Below are positions 9,625-18,507 of a DNA stretch of 64,000 bases, piece after piece. Position 1 is the first letter of the stretch. Each line of letters opens with the position of its first letter. The DNA is taken from the NCBI RefSeq assembly GCF_030503735.1, contig NZ_CP073096.1:2046001-2110000 (forward strand). The letters run 5' to 3'. Below the pieces are notes generated by a model that was not told the origin of the DNA, ran no database searches, and saw only the letters and a list, made by a program, of their open reading frames with translations. The stretch comes from Corynebacterium tuberculostearicum. Its GTDB lineage: Bacteria > Actinomycetota > Actinomycetes > Mycobacteriales > Mycobacteriaceae. The position numbers were made by a program, and so were the translations under genes.

Positions 9625-10323
9625 TCACAGGAAGGAATAACCCACGAAAGCGACGGCGTCGATAAGACAATGCGCTATGACCAAAGGCCATACCCGCCCC
9701 GTGCGGTGGTAGTAATAGCCGTAGATTAACCCCATGATGATATTGCCACATCCAGCGGAAACACCCTGGTAGAGGTGGTAAGAACCGCGAAGAATGGAGC
9801 TTGCGGCCAGCGTGGCTGGCAGCGACCAGTGGGCCTGGCGCAAGCGCGTCATAAGCCACATCACCACCACGGTTTCCTCCGCGAAGGCGTTGGCAGCGGC
9901 CTTGAGGAGGGAAACGGGGATTTCCACCCAGGCATTGGCGAAGTCGCCCGGGATGACTTCCTTGCTCCACCCCAATTGCAGTGCCGCGAAATACAGGGCG
10001 AGCCCCGGGATGCCAATGAGGGCGGCAAGCCCTGCGCCTTCTAGCCAGTCGCGGGCGCGGTGGGCACGGGGCATTATGCGGTCCTTGGCCAGCAGGAAAA
10101 GCGCTAAGGCTCCATAGGAAAAGAGAACAGCGGCGGAGCACAGCTGCAGGCCCATATCCACCCAAGCAAGGGAGGACTGGCTGGAATTGAGCGTGACCGA
10201 TTGCTCGTCGAGCCGCTGCGGTGCGGCCAGGGAATTGATGAGGTTCAACACCGCCCGCACCCCGGAAATGCCAAAGGTGAGGGTGAGGACGATGAGCAGC
10301 TCGGCACGTAAAGACTTGGTCAT
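9625..10323 (-). CDS. CPBP family intramembrane metalloprotease
   Basis: A 232-residue multi-pass membrane protein. FAEETVVVMWLMTR (about residue 147) supplies the EE motif, and HLYQG and HCLIDA supply the later His motifs of the CPBP (Abi/Rce1-like) family. Such proteins act in prenyl-protein processing or bacteriocin immunity in other organisms; no substrate can be inferred here. I chose the ATG at 10323 (MTKSLRAELL), which overlaps the amidase stop as ATGA. Longer frames upstream would run through the amidase gene. Confidence 0.85.
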   Translation of the reverse strand: MTKSLRAELLIVLTLTFGISGVRAVLNLINSLAAPQRLDEQSVTLNSSQSSLAWVDMGLQLCSAAVLFSYGALALFLLAKDRIMPRAHRARDWLEGAGLAALIGIPGLALYFAALQLGWSKEVIPGDFANAWVEIPVSLLKAAANAFAEETVVVMWLMTRLRQAHWSLPATLAASSILRGSYHLYQGVSAGCGNIIMGLIYGYYYHRTGRVWPLVIAHCLIDAVAFVGYSFL

Positions 10324-11456
10324 GGGTGCAGGATATGGGCGAGGCCGAGGAGGGCGGCGTCGGAAAGCGTAATGCCTCCCAGGTGTACGCCCACCGGCGG
10401 GTGATTGGGTACGGCCCACGGTACGGAAATGGCTGGCAGACGGGCCATGTTGAACAGGGAACCCCACGGCGACCACCGGGTCTGGGCTGCGAAATTCTCC
10501 GCATGGGGCAGGGACAGGAAAGAACCAATACGCGGCGGGTCCGTGGTCAGCATTGGGGTGAGGATGGCATCGACGCCCCATTCCTGGGCCAGCAAGCCGG
10601 GGAGCTGCCGGACATGCGCCCGCGCCGCGGCCAGCTCAGCGGAGCTAACGCGCCGGCCCTGCTGAGCAATCCACTCGGCGTAGCCTGCCGCCGGGTTGAG
10701 CCCCGCTAAGCGGGAGGTAAAGGTCGTGCGGAAATGCGCAAAGGTGGCCCGGGCCTGCGGATACGGGGAAATGGGCACCACGGTGAAGCCGGCTGCCTGT
10801 AAGCGCTGGGCGGCCTCGCGGGTGGCGCGCAGATGGTGGGCATCGACGTTGGCATCACAAAACAGCGGCTCTACCAGCAGGCCGATGCGGGCGCGCGGGG
10901 TGATCATGCGGTGGCCATGCAGAAAGGCATTATCGGCGACGGTCCGGGTGATAAAGCCCTGCACACCCAGTTCTTTTCCTGCCGGTTTAAAGCCCACCAC
11001 ACCGCAGGCAGCGGCCGGTACGCGGATGGATCCGCCACCGTCGCTGGCGTGCGCCGCGCGCAGCAAACCCCGCGCGACCTGCACCGCTGCACCGCCCGAG
11101 GAACCACCCGGGGTGCAGCCGGGGTAGAGGGGATTATCGGGGTGGGGCAGGCCTACCGGTTCCGTATCCACGCGCAAGCCCATCTCTGGAGTGGAGGACT
11201 TACCGATGATCAGCGCACCTTGCTCTTCTAAGGCCTCTACGAAGGCATCGCTGCGCTCGGGATGGTAGGTGCGATCAATGTTTCCCAAGGTCGTGGGCAT
11301 GCCGCGAACATCGCAGAGATCCTTGGCAGAGAGGACCCAGCCGCTAAGTCGGCCGTGGCCGGAGGACTTCCGGTCCATATCCAAGTAGGTAAAACCGTGT
11401 TTCTCTGGGGTAAGGCCGTGCAGATCCGCGCGGAGTTGTTCTATGGAAAAGTCCAT
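10320..11456 (-). CDS. Amidase (amidase-signature family)
   Basis: A 378-residue cytoplasmic amide hydrolase. The Ser-cisSer-Lys triad is complete: the Lys in VLSAKDLCDVRG (about residue 47) and the Gly/Ser loop CTPGGSSGGAAVQVARG (about 120–136). It is shorter than typical members (450–500). The ATG at 11456 fits the family N-terminus; longer frames upstream overlap pheA. TAAACT lies 8 bases before the ATG. The stop overlaps the CPBP start (ATGA), so the two are probably one operon. Confidence 0.88.
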   Translation of the reverse strand: MDFSIEQLRADLHGLTPEKHGFTYLDMDRKSSGHGRLSGWVLSAKDLCDVRGMPTTLGNIDRTYHPERSDAFVEALEEQGALIIGKSSTPEMGLRVDTEPVGLPHPDNPLYPGCTPGGSSGGAAVQVARGLLRAAHASDGGGSIRVPAAACGVVGFKPAGKELGVQGFITRTVADNAFLHGHRMITPRARIGLLVEPLFCDANVDAHHLRATREAAQRLQAAGFTVVPISPYPQARATFAHFRTTFTSRLAGLNPAAGYAEWIAQQGRRVSSAELAAARAHVRQLPGLLAQEWGVDAILTPMLTTDPPRIGSFLSLPHAENFAAQTRWSPWGSLFNMARLPAISVPWAVPNHPPVGVHLGGITLSDAALLGLAHILHP

Positions 11457-11464
11457 GGGGCACC

Positions 11465-11470
11465 AGTTTA
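11465..11470 (-). promoter_or_regulatory. -10 box for the amidase gene
   Basis: TAAACT on the minus strand, 8 bases before the ATG at 11456. It stands 6 bases from the opposite-facing -10 of pheA. Confidence 0.5.
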
Positions 11471-11476
11471 GTGGGC

Positions 11477-11482
11477 TAAGGT
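11477..11482 (+). promoter_or_regulatory. -10 box for pheA
   Basis: TAAGGT, 7 bases before the ATG at 11490. It interlocks with the divergent amidase promoter. Confidence 0.5.
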
Positions 11483-11489
11483 GACGTGC

Positions 11490-12386
11490 ATGACTACCAC
11501 CATCGCCTTCCTTGGACCGGCCGGAACTTTTACGGAAGCAGCCGTGCACAAGTTTGTTGCGCACCTGCCGGAGGTCGAGACCCTGCCGGTTGGCTCTCCC
11601 TCGGAAGCGGTGGCTGCCGTGCGTGCCGGGCAGGCAGACTATGCCTGCGTAGCCATTGAAAATTCCGTTGATGGCGCTGTGACCACCACCTTTGATGCGC
11701 TCGTTGAAGCAGAACCGGTGCAGATTTACCGCGAGGTGGATATCCCTGTGGCCTTTAGCATCATGACTCGGCCAGGGAAGGGTGATATTCGGCGGCTGAG
11801 CACCCACCCGGTGGCGTTCCAGCAAATCCGCGGATGGGTGAAAAATAACTTGCCGGAGGTAGAGTTTGTGCCGGCCAGCTCCAATGCCGCCGCGGCCGAG
11901 GCCGTAGCCCGTGGAGACGCTGATGCCGCTGCGGCACCAGCACGTGCCGCCGAGATCTTCGGCTTGGAGACTATCGCCCAAGGCGTGGCGGACGTCGAGG
12001 GCGCTGCAACGCGCTTCGTTTTGGTGGGAAGGCCCGCAAGGCCCACCGCGCGTACCGGCCAGGACCGCACGAGCGTTATTTTTACCCTGCCTAATGAGCC
12101 GGGCAGCCTGGTGGGGGCATTGCAGGACCTTGCGCACCGCGGCGTGGATCTATCTCGGATCGAATCCCGGCCCACGCGTGAGACATTTGGCACGTACCGC
12201 TTTTATGTGGATCTTATCGGGCACATTGAGGATCAACCGGTGGCGGAGGCGCTGCGTGCGCTGTGGCTGCGGACAGAGGTTTTGCTGTTCCTCGGCTCTT
12301 GGCCGGCGGCAACGCCTGCGGGCAAGCCGCCGCGCGATCTCACCGCGGCGGATGATTGGGTAGCGCGGGCGCGCAGGGGCCAATAA
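11490..12386 (+). CDS. pheA: Prephenate dehydratase
   Basis: A 298-residue enzyme of phenylalanine synthesis that converts prephenate to phenylpyruvate. The start MTTTIAFLGPAGTFTEAA is the family N-terminus. The catalytic TRF motif is in AATRFVLVG (about residue 174), and the C-terminal ACT domain has NEPGSL (about 200) and ESRPTR for phenylalanine feedback. I chose ATG 11490 over GTG 11481 because the -10 box sits 7 bases before it. The histidine phosphatase gene follows after 9 bases, as in C. glutamicum. Confidence 0.95.
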   Translation: MTTTIAFLGPAGTFTEAAVHKFVAHLPEVETLPVGSPSEAVAAVRAGQADYACVAIENSVDGAVTTTFDALVEAEPVQIYREVDIPVAFSIMTRPGKGDIRRLSTHPVAFQQIRGWVKNNLPEVEFVPASSNAAAAEAVARGDADAAAAPARAAEIFGLETIAQGVADVEGAATRFVLVGRPARPTARTGQDRTSVIFTLPNEPGSLVGALQDLAHRGVDLSRIESRPTRETFGTYRFYVDLIGHIEDQPVAEALRALWLRTEVLLFLGSWPAATPAGKPPRDLTAADDWVARARRGQ

Positions 12387-12395
12387 TCTAGAGGC

Positions 12396-13049
12396 ATGCC
12401 CGGAAGAATCATCCTGCTGCGCCACGGCCAGACCTATTCCAATATTTCCCGCTACCTTGATACACGGCCGCCTGGGGCTGAGCTCACCGAGCGCGGGCGC
12501 GACCAAGCTACGGATGTAGGCCGAGAGCTGGCGCAATTGGTAGGAGAACGGGAGGTGGAGTTTAAGTGCTCCGTGGCATTGCGTGCGCAACAGACCGCAA
12601 TGCTGGCCGCGCGCGCCTTCGAGCAGGAACGCGGCATGCCAGAGTTCTCCCAGCGCGTTGACGTGATCACCGACGTGCACGAGATTTTTGCCGGCGACTG
12701 GGAGATGGACGGCAGCGAGGACGCCCACCGTTCGCACATGGTGGCCATGCGCGGCTGGTGCGACGGCGAGCCGGATGCCGGGATGGAAGGCGGCGAGACC
12801 CTAGATGATGTGTTGGCACGCTACCAGCCGGTTCTGGAAGGTATTGCGGAGCGGCTTGCCGACGGCCACGATGTCATCCTTGTCAGCCACGGCGCGGCCA
12901 TCCGAGTGGTGACCAAGCATGCCACGGGGGTTGACGCCGACTTTGCCTATACCGGATATCTGCCCAATTGCCGATTTATGGTGATGGAACCGCGCGGCAA
13001 AGACTTTGGGCAGTGGACCTTGACCCGCTGGGCGGATACCGAACTCTAG
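12396..13049 (+). CDS. Histidine phosphatase (phosphoglycerate mutase-like) family protein
   Basis: A 217-residue protein with the catalytic LLRHGQTYSN motif at residues 7–16 and the second His in VSHGAAIRVV (about 166). The fold belongs to the cofactor-dependent phosphoglycerate mutase superfamily, but many members with this length are broad phosphatases. The true substrate is unknown. It lies 9 bases after pheA and is probably cotranscribed. Confidence 0.87.
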   Translation: MPGRIILLRHGQTYSNISRYLDTRPPGAELTERGRDQATDVGRELAQLVGEREVEFKCSVALRAQQTAMLAARAFEQERGMPEFSQRVDVITDVHEIFAGDWEMDGSEDAHRSHMVAMRGWCDGEPDAGMEGGETLDDVLARYQPVLEGIAERLADGHDVILVSHGAAIRVVTKHATGVDADFAYTGYLPNCRFMVMEPRGKDFGQWTLTRWADTEL

Positions 13050-13393
13050 CCCCAGCCCAGGCGGTGGAGCTCTTCTTCCTCAAGGCCAAAGTAATGGCCT
13101 AGTTCGTGAAATACGGTGACTTTGACCTGTTCTGCTAGGTCTTCTTCACTGCTTGCCCAACGCTGTAGGGTGTTTCGGTAAATGAAGATGGCATCGGGCA
13201 GGAAGCCAGTATGGTCGAAGGTCCGGTGGGGCAGTGCTACGCCCTCGTAGAGCCCCAACAGCATGGGGTTATCTGGGTTTTCATCTTCTACCAAGATGAC
13301 GAGGTTGCGCATGCGGCGCACGAATTCCTCGGGTACTTGATCGAGCGCCTCGTTGACCATTTCATCGAAGCGCTCTTCCGATACCTCTACCAT
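13046..13393 (-). CDS. Metallopeptidase family protein (minimal zincin)
   Basis: A 115-residue protein with HELGHYFG (HExxH zinc motif) near residue 98 and ALPHRTFDHTGFLPD before it. This fits the small 'metallopeptidase family' with a zincin-like minimal fold. No substrate is known. Its stop overlaps the phosphatase stop by 4 bases, and its ATG overlaps the stop of the upstream septum-formation gene (TAATG), so it is the second gene of that operon. Confidence 0.85.
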   Translation of the reverse strand: MVEVSEERFDEMVNEALDQVPEEFVRRMRNLVILVEDENPDNPMLLGLYEGVALPHRTFDHTGFLPDAIFIYRNTLQRWASSEEDLAEQVKVTVFHELGHYFGLEEEELHRLGWG

Positions 13394-14466
13394 TAGGGTG
13401 CTGGGGCTGGCGCGGGGGCCGCGGACTCGGGTGCCGGCTTATCATCCTTGTCCTCGCGCAGCGGATTTCGCTCGGGGCGCTCCTCTGGCGGCTTGCCATC
13501 GATACTTAGCGCCTGGCGGCCGCCGGTAGCGGAACCGGTAATGGTAGAGAAACCGCCGCCTGCGCGGGCGTGGACAAGGGAGCAGTTGACGGATTTGGTG
13601 CCCCCATTCCAAGAGGCCTCGGTGATTGAACCCCAGAATGGTTGCAGCGTGGATTGGTAGAGCTGTTCTTCACCGCCAAGGTAGTCCTCAGTGGCGGCGG
13701 TACAAGTTTCGGAGAGGAACTTGTCCATATCCTTGCCATCCGGGTAGCCCTCAGGGAACTGCTTGCCCACATCGATGACGGATACGGTTTCCATCTGGTG
13801 CGGCTTAGCGCAGTCAACGACGTGCGGAACTTGCTTATCATCAATAGCTAAGCACTCGTCTGGCTTAGAGAGATTGGCCTGCTCGGAGGCTTCCACGTTG
13901 CCGGTATTAAGCTGCGGCACGCCGTGATCATCGGTGGTTTGCAAGCCACAGAGCAGGGTGCGGTCGCCGCGATCCCAGGCGGACTGCGGCGGAAGAATGG
14001 ACGCTACATCGTACTTGCCGTTCGGATCCCACTTGCCGTGCAAGTAGCTCACGGTAGCGGATTCGCATAGCTCATCGCGCAGTTGGTGCTGGCGGGTGAG
14101 CGCAGGGCGGGTGGCGTCGGGGCCGAACTCGCTGGTGGGATACACGCTTAGGTCTTCGGTTTTGGAGACCTCGAAGCGATGCGGTTCGGAACAAGGCACC
14201 TCCTTAAACCCGGTGGCGGAGCCATCCTGCGCGATGTCCCACGTCAAGCAGGCGCTGGCGTCCGCGGCCGTGAATGGCTCTGGCTTAGCGGCGGCGGTCT
14301 CAGAGTTATCTCCGCCATCGTGCTGCTGGGCGGCGGTGGTTTCATCGCCGCCCGATTTGTGGGAGCTGATAACGCCGTAGATGCCCATGAAAACGGCCGC
14401 CGCGATTGCCGCAATCAAGACAATCTGGACGGCCACAGCGGAACGCCACGCAGGTGATTTCTTCAT
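13393..14466 (-). CDS. Septum formation family membrane protein
   Basis: A 357-residue protein with one N-terminal membrane anchor (about residues 10–33). An extracytoplasmic region follows with two similar Cys-containing modules: the first has CLTWDIAQDG...VPCSEPHRFEV, the second CLAIDDKQVPHVVDCAKPHQMETV. This duplicated motif matches the actinobacterial septum-formation domain. A Pro/Ala/Glu tail ends the protein. A TAGAAT box is 10 bases before the ATG. It is coupled to the metallopeptidase gene by a one-base overlap. Confidence 0.75.
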   Translation of the reverse strand: MKKSPAWRSAVAVQIVLIAAIAAAVFMGIYGVISSHKSGGDETTAAQQHDGGDNSETAAAKPEPFTAADASACLTWDIAQDGSATGFKEVPCSEPHRFEVSKTEDLSVYPTSEFGPDATRPALTRQHQLRDELCESATVSYLHGKWDPNGKYDVASILPPQSAWDRGDRTLLCGLQTTDDHGVPQLNTGNVEASEQANLSKPDECLAIDDKQVPHVVDCAKPHQMETVSVIDVGKQFPEGYPDGKDMDKFLSETCTAATEDYLGGEEQLYQSTLQPFWGSITEASWNGGTKSVNCSLVHARAGGGFSTITGSATGGRQALSIDGKPPEERPERNPLREDKDDKPAPESAAPAPAPAP

Positions 14467-14502
14467 AAGGACCTTGATTCTACCTTTTAACCAGGGTGCT
14501 GG

Positions 14503-15252
14503 CTAGATACTGCTCTCCCTAGCCACCCGGGTAGTCAGGTGGTAACGGTCCGTACGGTAGACCGAGGAACACCACTCCACCGGTCTATCGCCCGAGCGGG
14601 AGTAGCGCACGATGTGGAGCAGTGGGGTGCCCACGGGGACGTCGAGAAGCGGGGCGGTGTCCGTATCGGCCGAGATTGCAGATACTGTCTGGTCCGCATC
14701 CGTGATGGGGACGTCAAAGACGGAGTCGAGGATGGCGTAGACCGAGTTATAGGTGTCATTTTCTAGCAGGCCCGGTGCAAAAGTGGAGTTATACCAACCA
14801 TCGTCAATGGAATATGGTTCACCATCGCCCAAGCGCAGACGGCGTAGATGAATATGCTCTGTCTGCGCGGGGGTATCAAAAAAGAGCGCCGCGTCTTCCG
14901 GGGCGCTACTGCGGCCGCTGGTGAGGATTTTGGAGGAAGCGGTGACGTCCTGTGCGCCCATCTCATCGGAGAAGGATGCAAGGTGGAGTCGAGAGACTAA
15001 TGGGTTGGGGGCTACAAAGGTTCCCTTGCCGCGGACGCGGCGCAGTTTGCCCGCAGTAACGAGGTCTCCTATGGCGCGTCGCACTGTGATACGTGACACG
15101 CCGTACGTCTCTTCAAGTAGCCTCTCGCCGGGTAGGATATCGCCGGGTTTGAGCGTAGTGCGGCACAATTCTTCGAGGATATCGTGCAATTGGGCGTGCT
15201 TTGGAACGGGACCGTCCGTAATTGTGCGGGCGGGAAGCTGAACGGCGGACAT
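14503..15252 (-). CDS. farR: GntR-family (HutC type) regulator, probable FarR
   Basis: A 249-residue regulator. The GntR winged helix includes LKPGDILPGERLLEETYGVSRITVRRAIGDL (about residues 35–68, shown here by its conserved GERLLEE and SRITVRRA parts). A UTRA effector domain (about 90–240) follows. Its position directly upstream of and divergent from serS matches C. glutamicum FarR, which controls amino acid and fatty acid genes; the ligand is not visible. TATCAT stands 6 bases before the ATG. A palindrome in the farR–serS gap may be its operator. Confidence 0.78.
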   Translation of the reverse strand: MSAVQLPARTITDGPVPKHAQLHDILEELCRTTLKPGDILPGERLLEETYGVSRITVRRAIGDLVTAGKLRRVRGKGTFVAPNPLVSRLHLASFSDEMGAQDVTASSKILTSGRSSAPEDAALFFDTPAQTEHIHLRRLRLGDGEPYSIDDGWYNSTFAPGLLENDTYNSVYAILDSVFDVPITDADQTVSAISADTDTAPLLDVPVGTPLLHIVRYSRSGDRPVEWCSSVYRTDRYHLTTRVARESSI

Positions 15253-15258
15253 AACTCC

Positions 15259-15264
15259 ATGATA
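15259..15264 (-). promoter_or_regulatory. -10 box for farR
   Basis: TATCAT on the minus strand, 6 bases before the ATG at 15252. Confidence 0.45.
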
Positions 15265-15265
15265 A

Positions 15266-15299
15266 TTCGCTGGTTATTACCACCGCAAGGTGGTGCGAA
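15266..15299. promoter_or_regulatory. Inverted repeat in the farR–serS gap (candidate operator)
   Basis: ACCACC-GCAA-GGTGGT (15279–15294) is perfect, and TTCGC/GCGAA lie outside it (15266–15270 and 15295–15299). It lies between the two divergent promoters, a fitting place for an autoregulatory GntR-family site. No T run follows, so a terminator is unlikely. Confidence 0.5.
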
Positions 15300-15304
15300 T
15301 ACGC

Positions 15305-15310
15305 TAAACT
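15305..15310 (+). promoter_or_regulatory. -10 box for serS (leaderless)
   Basis: TAAACT, 7 bases before the GTG start. No Shine-Dalgarno sequence is seen. Confidence 0.55.
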
Positions 15311-15317
15311 TACATTC

Positions 15318-16574
15318 GTGATTGATCTCAAGCTACTCCGCGAAAACCCTGACGTTGTCCGTGCTTCCCAGGTGAACCGAGGTGAGGATCCTTCCCTCGT
15401 AGATCAGCTACTGGAAGCTGATGAGCAGCGCCGCGCTGCTATCCAAAAGGCCGACGAACTGCGATCCGAGCAGAAGGCTTTTGGCAAGAAGATCGGCCAA
15501 GCCTCCCCAGAAGATCGCCCGGCTTTGCTGGAGGGCTCTAATGAGCTGAAAGCCAAGGTCAAGGAGGCTGAAGAGGCACAGTCCGCGGCTGAGGCCAAGG
15601 TAGAAGAGCTGCAGTACAAGCTGGACAACGTGGTCGAAGGCGCTCCAGCTGGCGGCGAAGATGACTTTGTGGTGCTAGAAGAGGTTGGCCAAATCCCCGA
15701 GTTCGACTTCGAGCCCAAGGATCACCTTGAATTGGGCGAGTCCCTTGGACTTATCGACGTCAAGCGTGGCGCAAAGGTTGGCGGCGCTCGTTTCTACTAC
15801 CTCACTGGCGATGGTGCTTTCCTCCAGCTGGGAATGCTCATGTTGGCGGCTCAAAAGGCGCGTGAGGTCGGCTTTAAGCTGATGATTCCGCCAGTTTTGG
15901 TTCGCCCAGACATCATGTCCGGTACCGGCTTTTTGGGTCAGCACTCCGATGAGGTTTACTACCTGCCGGCCGATGATATGTACTTGGTAGGCACTTCTGA
16001 GGTGGCCCTCGCTGGCTACCACAAGGACGAGATCATTGACCTTTCTAATGGCCCGTTGCAGTACGCCGGTTGGTCTTCCTGCTTCCGCCGTGAGGCAGGT
16101 TCCCACGGTAAGGACACCCGCGGCATTTTGCGTGTCCACCAGTTCGACAAGTTAGAAATGTTCGTCTACTGCAAGCCGGAAGACGCGGAAGATATGCACC
16201 AACGCCTGCTGTCTATGGAAAAGGACATGCTGGCTGCCATGGAGCTGCCTTACCGCACTATCGACATTGCCGGTGGCGACCTCGGCTCTTCGGCGGCCCG
16301 TAAGTTCGATAACGAAGCGTGGGTTCCTACCCAAGGCACCTACCGCGAGCTGACCTCCACCTCGAACTGCACTACCTTCCAGGCTCGTCGCCTATCCACC
16401 CGTTACCGCGATGAGAACGGCAAGACCCAGACCGCAGCCACCCTGAACGGCACCTTGGCGACGACTCGCTGGCTCGTTGCCATTCTGGAAAATCACCAGC
16501 AGGCTGACGGCTCCGTCGTCGTCCCTGAGGCACTGCGCCCCTTCGTGGGCAAGGATGTCCTGACCCCGCAGTAA
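15318..16574 (+). CDS. serS: Seryl-tRNA synthetase
   Basis: A 418-residue class II synthetase that charges tRNA-Ser. The N-terminal coiled-coil arm (about residues 25–110, rich in Lys/Glu/Ala) and the class II motifs are visible: motif 2 in [15 protein letters not shown] (about 257) and motif 3 in [18 protein letters not shown] (about 376). The GTG start at 15318 gives the family N-terminus [15 protein letters not shown]. It is divergent from farR. Confidence 0.98.
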   Translation: MIDLKLLRENPDVVRASQVNRGEDPSLVDQLLEADEQRRAAIQKADELRSEQKAFGKKIGQASPEDRPALLEGSNELKAKVKEAEEAQSAAEAKVEELQYKLDNVVEGAPAGGEDDFVVLEEVGQIPEFDFEPKDHLELGESLGLIDVKRGAKVGGARFYYLTGDGAFLQLGMLMLAAQKAREVGFKLMIPPVLVRPDIMSGTGFLGQHSDEVYYLPADDMYLVGTSEVALAGYHKDEIIDLSNGPLQYAGWSSCFRREAGSHGKDTRGILRVHQFDKLEMFVYCKPEDAEDMHQRLLSMEKDMLAAMELPYRTIDIAGGDLGSSAARKFDNEAWVPTQGTYRELTSTSNCTTFQARRLSTRYRDENGKTQTAATLNGTLATTRWLVAILENHQQADGSVVVPEALRPFVGKDVLTPQ

Positions 16575-16597
16575 GTCCGCCGTCGTCCTGGAGAGTT

Positions 16598-18211
16598 ATG
16601 AACGCTGCGACGAATTTCCTGTACCGCCAGATCACCCACATTGGTAGGGGGGTGACTCTGGCGCAGGGATTAAAAATGCGCCTTTCGGGCGAGGAAAACA
16701 TTCCCGATGAAGGCGGCGCGGTATTGGTCTGCAACCACACCGGTTACATGGATTTTCTCTTTGGTGCGTTTTTGGCCTACCGCAAAAGGCGCTTAGTGCG
16801 ATTCTTGGCTAAGGCGGGCATTTTCAAGTCACCAGTGGCGGGACCCCTGTTGAAGGCAATGCACCATGTGCCAGTTGATCGCATCGATGGCAGCGCCTCG
16901 TTACAACAGGCAGTACAATTAGCCAAGGACGGCGAGCTTGTCGGGGTGTTTTCTGAAGGGACGATTTCCCGCAGCTTTGAAATCCGCAGCATGAAAAGCG
17001 GCGCGTCCCGCATTGCCTATGAGGCAGGCGTGCCGGTTATTCCCCAAGTCATCTTCGGATCGCAGCGCCTGTGGACCAAGGGGCACAAGAAGAATTTGGG
17101 GAGGACCAAGACTCCGGTTTTTATTACTGCCTTGGAACCGTACTATCCCACTGGCGATGCGGAAGCCGATACCGCGGAGATTCGCTGCCGCATGCAAGAA
17201 GCACTAGAGGCGCTATGGGACCAATACGAAGCCGAGTTTGGCCCAATGCCTGCCGGCGAATATTGGGTGCCTGCCCGTAAGGGGGGTGGCGCCCCCACCC
17301 TCGCAGAGGCTGAGGCTCGCGATGCGGAAGTAGAAACGGAGCGCCACCGTGTGCGCCGCCTGCGCGATGACTTGGTGGGGCTTAAAGAACGCGTGTCAGT
17401 CACGACGGTGGACCTAGTTCGCAACCGCATGTCGGCTGCTAAAAATGCCGAAGGGACTACGGCAAAGAATGTGGCGCGCACTGCCCCTGAGACCTTGGAG
17501 TGGATTAAGACCAACCTCAATGCCGTGGTGGAAGAAGCAACCCGTGGTCTAGATGAAGGCCGCGATAGGGTCGCAGATGTCATGGCCCAGTTGAAGTCCG
17601 ATGTCGCGCAGGCCCAGGCCTCCATCACTGCAAGTAGCAAGGAGATTTGGGCCGGCTCTGTGGCGGAGCAAGGCCTTTTGGCTGCAGCTACGCAATCTCG
17701 CCTAATTGTCTCGCGCCTGCCGCACCGCATGAAGGCGCAATTTTCTTCCATTCCCCGTGTAGTGATGGCGCACAACAGTGCCTTGAATTGGGAGGATGGA
17801 GCTTTAACTCCCCGTTTGCGTAAAGCTTTCGCGGATATTTACCCAGCGGCTGAAGTTCTCATAGTGGTCTCTCCTGCCGGTGACATCGATGTTCCGCAAG
17901 CCGTGTGGAAGATTGTCCTCGACGAGACTGCTGCGCAGCCGCGCTTGAATATCGCGGCGATGTCGGTTACCGCTGCCACGGCGGCACAGGGGGTGGAGTG
18001 CATCCTGCAGGATCTCCAAGCTGAGCCAGAAGAGGCGTTAGTTTTTGCAAATGAACCGGGGGACGAGGAATTCCTTGAGTGGATTCCAGCTGTGGCCTTG
18101 GAAACCGCGCCTATTGAGGTAGTGAAGGGAGCCCAAGCGGTTACCTACTCTGCAGAAAAGGCGGGGATGTCCGAAGTGCTCGAGGCGATGGCTCGTCTAG
18201 CGAAGGAATAG
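16598..18211 (+). CDS. PlsC-like acyltransferase with long C-terminal extension
   Basis: A 537-residue protein. Residues 1–225 form a 1-acylglycerol-3-phosphate acyltransferase-like domain with NHTGYMDF (HX4D, about residue 46) and FSEGTISRSF (about 117), so it probably acylates a glycerol-phosphate lipid at the inner membrane face. The remaining ~300 residues start with a charged, probably coiled-coil segment (about 240–345) and end in a region I do not recognise. It lies 23 bases after serS and ends at a strong terminator. Confidence 0.78.
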   Translation: MNAATNFLYRQITHIGRGVTLAQGLKMRLSGEENIPDEGGAVLVCNHTGYMDFLFGAFLAYRKRRLVRFLAKAGIFKSPVAGPLLKAMHHVPVDRIDGSASLQQAVQLAKDGELVGVFSEGTISRSFEIRSMKSGASRIAYEAGVPVIPQVIFGSQRLWTKGHKKNLGRTKTPVFITALEPYYPTGDAEADTAEIRCRMQEALEALWDQYEAEFGPMPAGEYWVPARKGGGAPTLAEAEARDAEVETERHRVRRLRDDLVGLKERVSVTTVDLVRNRMSAAKNAEGTTAKNVARTAPETLEWIKTNLNAVVEEATRGLDEGRDRVADVMAQLKSDVAQAQASITASSKEIWAGSVAEQGLLAAATQSRLIVSRLPHRMKAQFSSIPRVVMAHNSALNWEDGALTPRLRKAFADIYPAAEVLIVVSPAGDIDVPQAVWKIVLDETAAQPRLNIAAMSVTAATAAQGVECILQDLQAEPEEALVFANEPGDEEFLEWIPAVALETAPIEVVKGAQAVTYSAEKAGMSEVLEAMARLAKE

Positions 18212-18227
18212 CGAAGAATTTCCGTCC

Positions 18228-18262
18228 GCTTTTCACCCCCGCGAGGGGGTGTTTTTCTTTTT
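18228..18262 (+). terminator. Terminator after the acyltransferase gene
   Basis: CACCCCC pairs with GGGGGTG around GCGA, followed by a long T-rich run. Confidence 0.9.
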
Positions 18263-18507
18263 GAATGTCTAAGTATTTTAAGAAAACTGACTGCTAACGG
18301 GCCTGAAACTTACGTGTGAGTAACCACATGTGTAACTCGCGTCCGTGACTCCTAACATAGATTTCAGGAGATAAAGTCTCTGCAGCCGCGGTGTGATACT
18401 TTCCGCCGAAACCACAATTCATCGCTTTTAGCTGTGCTTATGCCATCTCATTCATGGATTAATGGCGCAGGCACATGCAAGCACCAAGGAAGGAGATGCG
18501 GTCAGTA
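18263..18507 (+). promoter_or_regulatory. Leader and promoter region of the glp operon
   Basis: This 245-base gap holds no gene. A CACATGTG palindrome flanked by GAGT and ACTC is centred near 18331, a possible operator for a glycerol regulator. AAGGAAGGAG (18486–18495) is the ribosome-binding site for glpD. The promoter boxes could not be assigned with confidence. Confidence 0.4.

Noticed and set aside
10324..10581. In-frame extension of the CPBP protease gene upstream of 10323
   Set aside because: The added ~86 residues are Pro/Arg/His-rich and lie inside the amidase gene; ATG 10323 gives a normal membrane-protein N-terminus and a coupled ATGA overlap.
11457..12137. In-frame extension of the amidase gene to about 12137
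   Set aside because: It runs antisense through pheA and lacks any family similarity; the amidase fold starts at 11456.
18306..18345. cAMP-type (GlxR) binding site before glpD
   Set aside because: Only one TGTGA half-site is seen; the second half does not match TCACA at the right spacing.
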